Assembly (NCBI GenBank): GCA_002840115.1
Contig: PGZG01000072.1
Span: 1-8,918 of the forward strand
From: Gammaproteobacteria bacterium HGW-Gammaproteobacteria-14
Lineage (GTDB): Bacteria > Pseudomonadota > Gammaproteobacteria > Pseudomonadales > Alcanivoracaceae
Length of the DNA stretch: 8,918 bases
Direction of reading: 5' to 3'
The notes below the pieces were generated by a model. The model made no database searches, was not told where the DNA came from, and worked only from the letters and a program-made list of their open reading frames with translations. The translations under genes were made by a program, and so were the position numbers. Below are positions 1-6,268 of this stretch, piece after piece. The first letter of the stretch is position 1. Every line of letters starts with the position of its first letter.

Positions 1-1224
1 AGCCTCGATCCAGTACTGGCCGCCGAACGCTTTAACGAACTGAAATCGCGTCTTGAGAAGTTCGAGAAAGCACTGAAACGTAATGGCCGTGACCACGCCA
101 GCACTGGCAAGGCCATGGAAGCCATGGCAGAGCACTTCACCCTGTTCAAACTGGTGCCGCGTATCTATGACGACCTATTACGTCGCGTACGCAGCAATCT
201 GGATCAGGTACGCAAGCTGGAAAAAGAAATCATGCTGCTGGCGGTAAAACGCGGCCGTATGCCACGTGCCGACTTCATTGCTTCTTTCCCTGGCAACGAG
301 TCCAACCTTGATTGGCTTGCCAATGCGGTAGCCAGCAAAAAATCCAAGGCATGGGCTGACTCCCTGAAAGCAGTAAGCGAAGACATTGGTCGCGCCCAGC
401 GCCGCGTTCTGCAGCTCGAAGAAAAATTCGGCATGACCATTGGCGAGATCAAAGAAATCAACCGTCGCATTTCCATCGGCGAAGCCAAAGCCCGACGCGC
501 CAAGAAAGAAATGGTGGAAGCCAACCTGCGTCTGGTAATTTCCATTGCCAAAAAATACACCAACCGTGGCCTGCAATTCCTCGACCTGATTCAGGAAGGC
601 AACATCGGTCTGATGAAAGCCGTCGATAAATTCGAATACCGTCGCGGCTACAAATTCTCGACCTACGCCACCTGGTGGATTCGTCAGGCCATTACCCGTT
701 CGATTGCTGATCAGGCGCGCACCATTCGTATCCCGGTACATATGATTGAAACGATCAACAAGATCAACCGGGTGCAGCGTCAAATGTTGCAGGAAATGGG
801 CCGCGAACCGACCCCGGAAGAGTTGGGCGTACGCCTGGAAATGCCGGAAGACAAGGTGCGCAAGGTACTAAAAATCGCCAAAGAACCAATCTCCATGGAA
901 ACACCTATTGGTGACGATGAAGATTCCAGCCTCGGTGATTTTATTGAGGACGGCACCATCGAATCGCCAATTGACCGTGCCACCATGATTGGCTTGGAAG
1001 AGTCCACCCGCGAAGTACTGGCCAACCTGACCGGCCGCGAAGCAAAAGTACTGCGCATGCGTTTCGGCATCGACATGAATACCGATCACACGCTGGAAGA
1101 AGTCGGCAAGCAGTTCGACGTCACCCGCGAGCGGATCCGTCAGATCGAAGCCAAGGCCCTGCGCAAGCTGCGTCATCCGTCCCGTTCGGAGCACCTGCGC
1201 AGCTTCCTCGACGGCGACAACTGA
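1..1224 (+). CDS. rpoD: RNA polymerase primary sigma factor (sigma-70), 5'-truncated by the window edge
   Basis: The reading frame is open from base 1, so the first in-frame ATG near 115 is internal and not the start. 407 C-terminal residues are visible; family members are usually 600 residues or more. The sigma factor directs core RNA polymerase to housekeeping promoters. The end of the non-conserved spacer and region 1.2 come first. The core-binding and -10-recognition block (regions 2.1-2.4) lies at about 511-720 and shows NLRLVISIAKKYTNRG, DLIQEGNIGLMKAVDKFEY and FSTYATWWIRQAITR. Region 3 follows (IRIPVHMIETINKINR). Region 4.2, the -35-binding helix-turn-helix, lies at about 1087-1185 and shows TLEEVGKQFDVTRERIRQIE. 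These blocks are near-invariant in RpoD and separate it from RpoS and RpoH by the long linker and the tail. The stop is followed by a hairpin and a tRNA gene. No defect is visible. Identification is very secure. Confidence 0.98.
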   Translation, partial: SLDPVLAAERFNELKSRLEKFEKALKRNGRDHASTGKAMEAMAEHFTLFKLVPRIYDDLLRRVRSNLDQVRKLEKEIMLLAVKRGRMPRADFIASFPGNESNLDWLANAVASKKSKAWADSLKAVSEDIGRAQRRVLQLEEKFGMTIGEIKEINRRISIGEAKARRAKKEMVEANLRLVISIAKKYTNRGLQFLDLIQEGNIGLMKAVDKFEYRRGYKFSTYATWWIRQAITRSIADQARTIRIPVHMIETINKINRVQRQMLQEMGREPTPEELGVRLEMPEDKVRKVLKIAKEPISMETPIGDDEDSSLGDFIEDGTIESPIDRATMIGLEESTREVLANLTGREAKVLRMRFGIDMNTDHTLEEVGKQFDVTRERIRQIEAKALRKLRHPSRSEHLRSFLDGDN

Positions 1225-1247
1225 TCCCATCTGGTGTAAAAAGCACA

Positions 1248-1267
1248 ACCGGCCCGCAAGGGCCGGT
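1248..1267 (+). terminator. GC-rich hairpin after rpoD (weak intrinsic terminator or processing stem)
   Basis: Seen: an 8-bp perfect stem (ACCGGCCC / GGGCCGGT) closed by a GCAA tetraloop of the stable GNRA class, 24 bases after the rpoD stop. The downstream sequence is ATCCCTTCC, with no real U-run, so termination is probably inefficient. The tRNA begins only 9 bases later. The hairpin may therefore be an RNA-stability or processing element on an rpoD–tRNA transcript and not a full stop. Confidence 0.5.
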
Positions 1268-1276
1268 ATCCCTTCC

Positions 1277-1353
<77 letters not shown>

Positions 1354-1371
1354 CTCTCCCTCCGCAGCAGC

Positions 1372-1390
1372 GCAAATGAGATTCACTTGC
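1372..1390 (+). promoter_or_regulatory. Putative Fur box upstream of exbB
   Basis: The 19-bp sequence GCAAATGAGATTCACTTGC is an imperfect dyad: two 8-bp arms differ at one position around a 3-bp centre. It matches the classical Fur consensus GATAATGATAATCATTATC at 12 of 19 positions by my count. It overlaps the -35 element of the promoter candidate and lies 70 bp before the exbB start, where an iron-responsive repressor would act. TonB/ExbB/ExbD operons are commonly Fur-repressed, so the context agrees. Binding is inferred. Confidence 0.55.
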
Positions 1391-1415
1391 AATAGCCGAC
1401 ACAGACACCGAAAAT
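1387..1415 (+). promoter_or_regulatory. Candidate sigma-70 promoter for exbB-exbD1-exbD2-tonB
   Basis: TTGCAA at 1387-1392 (four of six to TTGACA), a 17-bp spacer, and GAAAAT at 1410-1415 (four of six to TATAAT). It would give a leader of about 40 nt before the exbB ATG. The match is modest, but the position and the overlap with the Fur-like dyad support it. Confidence 0.4.
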
Positions 1416-1460
1416 ACTGTTCTTTCATCCTCCGGCACACCCCTCCGACTTGAGGTCACT

Positions 1461-2078
1461 ATGTCTTTGATGATTCCCGACTGGCTTGCCAACGGTGGCC
1501 CTGTGATGTGGCTACTGATGATGATGTCGCTGGTCGCAACAGCCATCACGCTGGCCAAGATTATCCAGTTTGCTCTACTACGGCCGCTGCGCACGGATCC
1601 GGCGGATGAAGTCCTGCAGTTGCTCGCCGCCGGAGAGAGCGATGGTGCGCGTTTACTGGCGGGAGCGGGTCAGGACCCTCTGCGTAAGGTGCTGGCCGCC
1701 ACCTTCAAGGTCACTGAGAAGCAAGCGAACTCATGGCAAGACAATGCAGTGCGCCATGCCCGCGCCGAGCTGGAATCGTTGCGGGGCGGCATGCGGACGC
1801 TGGAGTTTATCGCCGCCAGCGCGCCTCTGCTGGGGCTGCTGGGTACTGTGTTTGGTATGATTGATGCGTTTCGCGCACTGGAGCAAGCGGGTAGTCAGGT
1901 GGACCCGGCGCTGTTGTCCGGGGGGATCTGGACCGCGCTACTCACCACCGCAGCAGGCTTGAGTGTGGCCATTCCCGCACTGGCTGCGTTTCACTATTTT
2001 GATCGTACATTGGAACGGTTACGGTTCCTGCTGGAAGACCGCCTGGCACAGCTGGAACAGATTCGGCAGCCGAGCTAA
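1461..2078 (+). CDS. exbB: ExbB/TolQ/MotA-family proton channel subunit
   Basis: 205 residues. The inner-membrane channel subunit forms an oligomer around ExbD helices and uses the proton gradient to energise TonB. The first transmembrane helix lies at about 14-38 (WLLMMMSLVATAITLAKIIQFALL). A cytoplasmic domain follows at about 40-112, then helix 2 around 113-135 (APLLGLLGTVFGMIDAF) and helix 3 around 153-180 (GGIWTALLTTAAGLSVAIPALAA). T129 and T162/T163 correspond to the conserved channel threonines of E. coli ExbB (T148, T181). The GLLGTVxGM and GLxVAIPA signatures are typical of the family. Length is slightly below E. coli ExbB. The start has a TGAGG Shine-Dalgarno at 1451-1455. This is the first gene of the operon; exbD1 begins 4 bases after the stop. 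TolQ is a possible alternative, but the tonB gene downstream argues for ExbB. Confidence 0.93.
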   Translation: MSLMIPDWLANGGPVMWLLMMMSLVATAITLAKIIQFALLRPLRTDPADEVLQLLAAGESDGARLLAGAGQDPLRKVLAATFKVTEKQANSWQDNAVRHARAELESLRGGMRTLEFIAASAPLLGLLGTVFGMIDAFRALEQAGSQVDPALLSGGIWTALLTTAAGLSVAIPALAAFHYFDRTLERLRFLLEDRLAQLEQIRQPS

Positions 2079-2082
2079 CGCC

Positions 2083-2466
2083 ATGCATATTGATATGCCC
2101 GCTCGCAAAGCCAGCATGATCAGTCTGACGCCATTGATTGATGTGGTGTTTATTCTGCTGGTGTTTTTTATGCTGGCGACGCGCTTTATTGATCTTGCCC
2201 ACCAGCCACTAACGGTTGCTGTGGGCAGTACCGCCAGCGACCCGGCAACCACGGTCCTGCGCATTACCGTACTGGGCAACAATCGCATCGATATTGACGG
2301 CAAACGCTACCGTCTGGATCGTGCCGAACAGCACCTCAAAACCCTGACGGCTGTACCGGTCTATGTGATCAGTGACAACGACGCCTCGTTACAGTCGGTG
2401 CTCAACGTCACCGATATGCTGCAACGTAGTGGCTTGCATGATGTTCATCTGGACTTGCTGCCATGA
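2083..2466 (+). CDS. exbD: ExbD biopolymer transport subunit 1 (with the conserved Asp)
   Basis: 127 residues. A short cytoplasmic tail is followed by one transmembrane helix (about 16-37, SLTPLIDVVFILLVFFMLAT) and a periplasmic domain. D20 (codon 2140-2142) is the intramembrane aspartate equivalent to E. coli ExbD D25, the residue that carries protons. The C-terminal part has the ExbD periplasmic pattern PVYVISDNDAS…VTDMLQRSGLHDVHLDLL. I place the start at ATG 2083. The frame remains open further upstream, but that stretch overlaps exbB out of frame and looks like shadow. No good Shine-Dalgarno is visible, and the 4-bp gap to exbB suggests translational coupling. A second ATG at 2095 is possible. 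The stop overlaps the start of exbD2 (ATGA). Confidence 0.92.
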   Translation: MHIDMPARKASMISLTPLIDVVFILLVFFMLATRFIDLAHQPLTVAVGSTASDPATTVLRITVLGNNRIDIDGKRYRLDRAEQHLKTLTAVPVYVISDNDASLQSVLNVTDMLQRSGLHDVHLDLLP

Positions 2467-2867
2467 GGTCATTCTCGCTAACACCCACGACTTCCCGGCG
2501 GCCGGATATTGAACCGGTGCTGCCACTGATCAATGTGGTTTTTTTGCTGCTGATTTTTTTTATGGTGGCCGGCAAGCTGGCGCCTTCGTTACCGTCGGAT
2601 ATCACTCCGCCAGACAGTCAGGTTACGGAAAGCATCAGTGACGAACCCATGGAGCTGGTGGTTCGCCCGGACGGTAGTGTGCTGTGGCGCGAGCAGCCCA
2701 TGCAATTGGCAGATATGCCCGATCGACTGGACGGTATCCGCAAGGATCGCCCGGTGCAGCTACTCACCGACGGCACCATCACCATTGCTAACTTGCGACC
2801 AGTGCTGGACGCCCTGCGAGCAACCGGCGTCACTGATGTATTACTGGTCACCCGGAGAGCGCCGTGA
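2463..2867 (+). CDS. exbD: ExbD-like subunit 2, proton-carrying Asp replaced by Asn
   Basis: 134 residues with ExbD architecture: a cytoplasmic tail, one transmembrane helix at about 19-37 (VLPLINVVFLLLIFFMVAG) and a periplasmic domain ending PVQLLTDGTITIANLRPVLDALRATGVTDVLLV. The position occupied by Asp in ExbD1 (LTPLIDVVF) is Asn here: N24, codon AAT at 2532-2534. In E. coli ExbD, changing this Asp to Asn inactivates the protein, so this paralog probably cannot carry protons and may be a structural or regulatory partner in a mixed dimer. It starts within the exbD1 stop (ATGA overlap, 2463-2466) and ends within the tonB start (GTGA overlap), so translation is coupled. The frame is intact and well conserved, so this is not a pseudogene. 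Membership of the ExbD family is secure; the functional interpretation is inferred. Confidence 0.9.
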   Translation: MRSFSLTPTTSRRPDIEPVLPLINVVFLLLIFFMVAGKLAPSLPSDITPPDSQVTESISDEPMELVVRPDGSVLWREQPMQLADMPDRLDGIRKDRPVQLLTDGTITIANLRPVLDALRATGVTDVLLVTRRAP

Positions 2868-3532
2868 GTAGTTACCACAAGCTCATCGCGTCAGTTCTGG
2901 CGATCACGCTTCATCTGCCGTTGCTCTGGTCGTTCAGCCATGGCCTGCAACGTGGCACCAACGACTCCTTCGAGACCACCGGTCAGGCAATCGTGCTTAA
3001 AATGGCATCGGCGCCTGTTACCCCTCCACCCGTCAGCCCGCCGGTCACTCCTCCCGCACCCCCCGTAGAGGTAACACCACCGCCCATACCCAAACCTGCC
3101 ATTGAACCGCCAGCGGTAGAAACAAACGTAGCGGACAGTCAGGAAGCCCCTCAGGACGCGTCACAGACACCGCCGGCGGATATCGTTGAAGCGAACCCGA
3201 TTATCGGCAAGGAAGGTGACTCTGAAGGCGAACAGGATGATGCGTTGAGCCGCTACAAGGCATTGGTACGGACTCACGTAGAGCGCCTCCGAGAGTATCC
3301 ACCCCAAGCTCGCCTACGACGTCAGGAGGGCACCGTAGAAGTGGCTTTCAGCATTGGCAGCAACGGTGCCATTGAAAATTTCCGCGTTATTTCCAGCTCC
3401 GGCAGCCCGCTGCTGGACCGCTCCGTTGAACGACTGTTCTCCCGGTTGCGATTACCTGCCCCGGATGAAGCCATCGTTCCACAACTGGCTAACCTGCAAT
3501 TGCCGGTGGTATTTGAACTTCAGGGCATCTGA
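2864..3532 (+). CDS. tonB: TonB energy-transducing protein
   Basis: 222 residues. TonB is anchored in the inner membrane, is energised by ExbB/ExbD, and contacts the TonB box of outer-membrane receptors. It starts at GTG 2864, overlapping the exbD2 stop, with GGAGAG as ribosome binding site at 2854-2859. The N-terminal membrane anchor spans about 7-26 (LIASVLAITLHLPLLWSF) with H17 in the place of the conserved TonB His20. The residue four before it is Ala and not the Ser of the E. coli S-x3-H pair. A proline-rich periplasmic spacer covers about 51-84 (PPPVSPPVTPPAPP, PPPIPKPAIEPP), followed by an acidic linker. The C-terminal TonB fold covers about 128-222 and includes YPPQARLRRQEGTVEVAFSI and the SSSGSPLLDRSVERL helix. 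It is last in the operon. I see no clear terminator after it and no receptor gene nearby. Confidence 0.92.
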   Translation: MSSYHKLIASVLAITLHLPLLWSFSHGLQRGTNDSFETTGQAIVLKMASAPVTPPPVSPPVTPPAPPVEVTPPPIPKPAIEPPAVETNVADSQEAPQDASQTPPADIVEANPIIGKEGDSEGEQDDALSRYKALVRTHVERLREYPPQARLRRQEGTVEVAFSIGSNGAIENFRVISSSGSPLLDRSVERLFSRLRLPAPDEAIVPQLANLQLPVVFELQGI

Positions 3533-3622
3533 AAAATCCAACGCGATGAAGGGGGCGTGAAATAGACCGTTCAGCCGTTAAACTGACCGAAAAGCTTAAC
3601 ATCTATCATTCAGTGACCATTT

Positions 3623-3631
3623 TGCTATTAT
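3623..3631 (+). promoter_or_regulatory. Extended -10 promoter candidate for the endonuclease-like gene
   Basis: TGC followed by TATTAT (3626-3631; five of six to TATAAT) forms an extended -10 element. The -35 region 17 bp upstream (CTATCA) is weak, as is usual for extended -10 promoters. Transcription would start close to the ATG at 3638, which bears on the start choice of that gene. Confidence 0.4.
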
Positions 3632-3637
3632 CCAAGC

Positions 3638-4270
3638 ATGGAAAGAAAAATGATATTTTTCAGACTGTCAGGGATAGTCACAGGCATCTTGCTTGGCATG
3701 GCCGCTTTTGCGGACCCGCTTGAGCTACTTGTCAATCGGGTTTATAGCAATGGCGGCACCACTCTGTACTGCCAGTCAGAGTTCGACCCCGGAGACCGCC
3801 GCATCCGGGCGGACTCCATTTACAGCAGCAACCTGCTACTTCGTCACTTTGGTTGCATTACTGCGCGTCAGTGCGCCAGCAAGCCGGGCTTTAACGAAGT
3901 CGCCGACGATCTCCACAACCTCTATCCGATTCAACGCTCCGTAGAAATTGATCGCCGAGGCAGCCAATTTGGCGATTTACCACCGGACAGTCGCGAGTCC
4001 GACTGTGGTTACCAAATGTCTTTTCAAACCTTCGAGCCACCCGACCACGCCAAAGGCAACGTCGCCAGGGCAATGCTGTATATGCATCGTCAACACAGCT
4101 TGCCATTGGTTGGCACCATGGAAATGTACCAGCGCTGGCATCGGCTTGATCCACCGGATGATAACGAGATAGCGCGCAACCGAGCTATCGGGCGGATTCA
4201 GGGCAACACTAATCCCTACATCGACAATCCGGACCTGGTGGATCGCTTGAGCAACCTGCCAGGCCGTTAA
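3638..4270 (+). CDS. Secreted endonuclease I (EndA/NucM/Vvn)-like protein with altered active site
   Basis: 210 residues. The N-terminus is a signal peptide (basic, then FFRLSGIVTGILLGMAAFA, cleavage near A25|D26), so the protein is exported to periplasm or medium. Family hallmarks are YC at 44-45, DDLHNLYP at 90-97 (N94 matches the metal-binding Asn of Vvn), GNVARAMLYM at 140-149, and RNRAIGRIQGNTNPYIDNP at 180-198. Five cysteines (45, 73, 79, 123, plus none later) leave four visible, enough for disulfides. The expected catalytic Glu-His (EHxY/VxxxSxA type motif before the first helix) reads D59-S60 in ADSIYSSN, so general-base catalysis is doubtful. Start: ATG 3638 has no Shine-Dalgarno; ATG 3650 has GGAAAG five to six bases before it and may be the real start, keeping the signal peptide. 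The gene stands alone between the tonB operon and a strong terminator. Family assignment is good; activity is doubtful. Confidence 0.8.
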   Translation: MERKMIFFRLSGIVTGILLGMAAFADPLELLVNRVYSNGGTTLYCQSEFDPGDRRIRADSIYSSNLLLRHFGCITARQCASKPGFNEVADDLHNLYPIQRSVEIDRRGSQFGDLPPDSRESDCGYQMSFQTFEPPDHAKGNVARAMLYMHRQHSLPLVGTMEMYQRWHRLDPPDDNEIARNRAIGRIQGNTNPYIDNPDLVDRLSNLPGR

Positions 4271-4306
4271 TGTTTATTTCGCAACCACAGCCACATCAAA
4301 ACAACC

Positions 4307-4347
4307 GCATAAAAAAACCGGCGTCTTAAACGCCGGTTTTTTTATGC
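4307..4347. terminator. Strong bidirectional intrinsic terminator
   Basis: A perfect 18-bp inverted repeat: left arm 4307-4324, five-base loop CTTAA, right arm 4330-4347. The core is ACCGGCGT/ACGCCGGT, flanked by seven A on the left and seven T on the right, so a U-run follows the GC core on either strand. It lies between the convergent endonuclease-like gene (plus) and the acyl-CoA dehydrogenase ending at 4376 (minus) and can terminate both. Confidence 0.93.
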
Positions 4348-4375
4348 CCCTGTTTTTATATGCCAGACACAGAGC

Positions 4376-6154
4376 TCAGAACGCATCCACCGCCAGCGAC
4401 ATCATGGTCTGACTTCCGGCACCCACCTGGTCCGCCAGCGCTCGCACCTTCGGCAGCAACCGCTCGAAGTAGAAGCGGCCAGTAATCAGCTTGGCCGCCT
4501 GTAACGGTTGATCGGCATTCTCAGCCGCCACGGCCATCATCCGCGCCCACAACCAGGCATACACCACATAACCAAACACATCGAGATACTCGCAGGCACT
4601 GGCACTGATTGCATCCGGGTCAGTCGACGCCTGCTGCAACAGTTTATCGGTCAAACTCTCCAGTAGATCCAGCGCGTCAGACAACTGGTCAAGCTGCGAA
4701 CCAATGGCTGCAACCTTACGATTGGCAGCGAGCCATTCGCGGGCATCCACAAGAAACGCCTGTACGGATTTGCCGCCATTACGGGCCACTTTCCGGCCCG
4801 CCAGATCGAGCGCCTGAATGCCGTTGGTACCTTCGTAAATCTGGGCAATGCGGGCATCACGAACAAACTGCTCCATGCCCCACTCGCGGATATAACCATG
4901 GCCACCAAATACCTGCTGACCAATCACACAGGTTTCCAGACCGCGATCCGTAAAGAACGCCTTTGCCACTGGAGTCAACAGCGCCACCCGATCTTCTGCC
5001 TTGGCTTTCGCTGCGGCATCTTCACTGAATTTGGCGGTATCGAGCTGCAAGCCAAGATAGGCCGCCAACGCCCGACCGCCTTCATTGAGAGCGCGCATGG
5101 TCATCAACATACGGCGCACATCACCGTGATGAATAATAGGGTCGGCATTGCCCGCCGCATTTTTCACACCTCCGGCGGAGCGGCCTTGCAAGCGATCCTT
5201 GGCATAGGCAACCGCGCTTTGATAGCTTGCCTCACCGAGACCCGTACCCTGCAGGCCAATGGACAGTCGCTCATAGTTCATCATCGTGAACATGGCAGCG
5301 AGACCCTGATTTTCTTCACCCACCAGCCAACCTTTGGCATCGTCAAAATTCAACACGCAGGTGGCGGAGCCCTTGATGCCCATCTTGTGTTCAATGGAGC
5401 CACACTTCACGCCGTTACGCTCTCCCGCATTGCCACCCGCATCCGGCAAAAACTTGGGCACGAGGAACAGGGAGATCCCCTTGGAGCCTTCCGGTGCGCC
5501 CGGCAGTTTCGCCAGCACCAGATGAATAATGTTACTGGTCAGATCATGTTCACCGCCGGTGATAAAAATCTTGGTACCGGAAACCTGAAAACTGCCATCG
5601 TCATTCGGCACTGCTTTGGTACGCATAATGCCGAGATCCGTACCACAGTGAGGCTCGGTCAAACACATGGTGCCGGCCCACTCACCGCTATACATTTTTG
5701 GCAGGTACAAATCTTTTAGCGCGTCACTGGCGTGAGCATCCAGACACAGGGTGGCGCCGTTGGAAAGCAACGGATACAAAGCAAAGGAAGTATTGGTCGC
5801 GTGGATCATTTCCTCAAACAACACCGATAAACTTTTCGGCATGCCCTGACCGCCATACACCGGATTACCGGCAAGCGCCGTCCAGCCATTTTCTGCAAAG
5901 GTGTTATAGGCCTCCTTGAAACCTGTCGGTGTTGTGACCACACCGTCGTCCCACTGACAACCTTCCTCATCACCGGAACGGTTCAGCGGCAGCAATAAAC
6001 CTTCTACCATTTTGCCAGCCTCTTCGAGGATGGCATCGGCAAGGTCACGGGTCACTTCAGCGGTGGCCGGCATGGAAGCCCACAGGCTTTCAGCCTCAAA
6101 CACGTCATTGAGAACAAAGCGCATATCATCGAGCGGAGCTTTATAGGTCGCCAT
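4376..6154 (-). CDS. Acyl-CoA dehydrogenase, long FadE-type (paralog A)
   Basis: 592 residues. This FAD enzyme performs the first beta-oxidation step, acyl-CoA to trans-2-enoyl-CoA, passing electrons to ETF. An N-terminal extension (YKAPLDDMRFVLNDV) typical of the ~600-residue group is followed by the alpha-helical N domain, then a beta domain with CLTEPHCGTDLG (164-175) and GTKIFITGGEHDLT, GSIEHKMGIKGSATCVLNF, and the C-terminal helical domain with VFGGHGYIREWGMEQ. The catalytic base is E441 in IYEGTNGIQALDL. A last C-terminal helical domain (about 465-592) is typical of this subgroup. I chose ATG 6154: its N-terminus matches that of the neighbouring paralog and it has CAGGAGA as ribosome binding site (spacing 7); an in-frame ATG 45 bases upstream lacks both. 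Substrate chain length cannot be read from sequence. It is second in a tandem with its paralog, 114 bp downstream of it. Confidence 0.95.
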   Translation of the reverse strand: MATYKAPLDDMRFVLNDVFEAESLWASMPATAEVTRDLADAILEEAGKMVEGLLLPLNRSGDEEGCQWDDGVVTTPTGFKEAYNTFAENGWTALAGNPVYGGQGMPKSLSVLFEEMIHATNTSFALYPLLSNGATLCLDAHASDALKDLYLPKMYSGEWAGTMCLTEPHCGTDLGIMRTKAVPNDDGSFQVSGTKIFITGGEHDLTSNIIHLVLAKLPGAPEGSKGISLFLVPKFLPDAGGNAGERNGVKCGSIEHKMGIKGSATCVLNFDDAKGWLVGEENQGLAAMFTMMNYERLSIGLQGTGLGEASYQSAVAYAKDRLQGRSAGGVKNAAGNADPIIHHGDVRRMLMTMRALNEGGRALAAYLGLQLDTAKFSEDAAAKAKAEDRVALLTPVAKAFFTDRGLETCVIGQQVFGGHGYIREWGMEQFVRDARIAQIYEGTNGIQALDLAGRKVARNGGKSVQAFLVDAREWLAANRKVAAIGSQLDQLSDALDLLESLTDKLLQQASTDPDAISASACEYLDVFGYVVYAWLWARMMAVAAENADQPLQAAKLITGRFYFERLLPKVRALADQVGAGSQTMMSLAVDAF

Positions 6155-6169
6155 GAATATTCTCCTGCA

Positions 6170-6199
6170 ATTAACGGCTTCGAGGTTCGGAACCGGCAA
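6170..6199 (-). promoter_or_regulatory. Weak internal promoter candidate for acyl-CoA dehydrogenase A
   Basis: On the minus strand, TTGCCG (plus 6194-6199) and GTTAAT (plus 6170-6175) are separated by 18 bp, each four of six to consensus. An 11-bp palindrome GGTTCGGAACC (6184-6194) lies mostly in the spacer. It would give a short leader carrying the ribosome binding site. The evidence is slight. Confidence 0.25.
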
Positions 6200-6215
6200 G
6201 TCACTGTTGTTAAGA

Positions 6216-6244
6216 CGACAATGCCCGCAAAGCGGGCATTGTCG
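6216..6244 (-). terminator. 13-bp perfect hairpin between the two acyl-CoA dehydrogenases
   Basis: CGACAATGCCCGC (6216-6228), three-base loop, GCGGGCATTGTCG (6232-6244). On the minus strand it begins 24 bases after the stop of paralog B, but it is followed by TCTTAACAAC and not a U-run. It could be a partial terminator or a 3'-end stabilising stem that lowers expression of paralog A relative to B. No matching U-run exists on the plus strand either. Confidence 0.6.
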
Positions 6245-6268
6245 GGTGCTACCTATTTAATGACACAT

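Noticed and set aside
178..783. Long minus-strand open frames antisense to rpoD
   Set aside because: They are antisense to invariant sigma-70 regions and have no ribosome binding site or recognisable family.
4898..5719. 273-codon plus-strand open frame inside acyl-CoA dehydrogenase A
   Set aside because: It is fully antisense to conserved dehydrogenase motifs, with His/Gly/Ala-rich shadow composition and no family resemblance.
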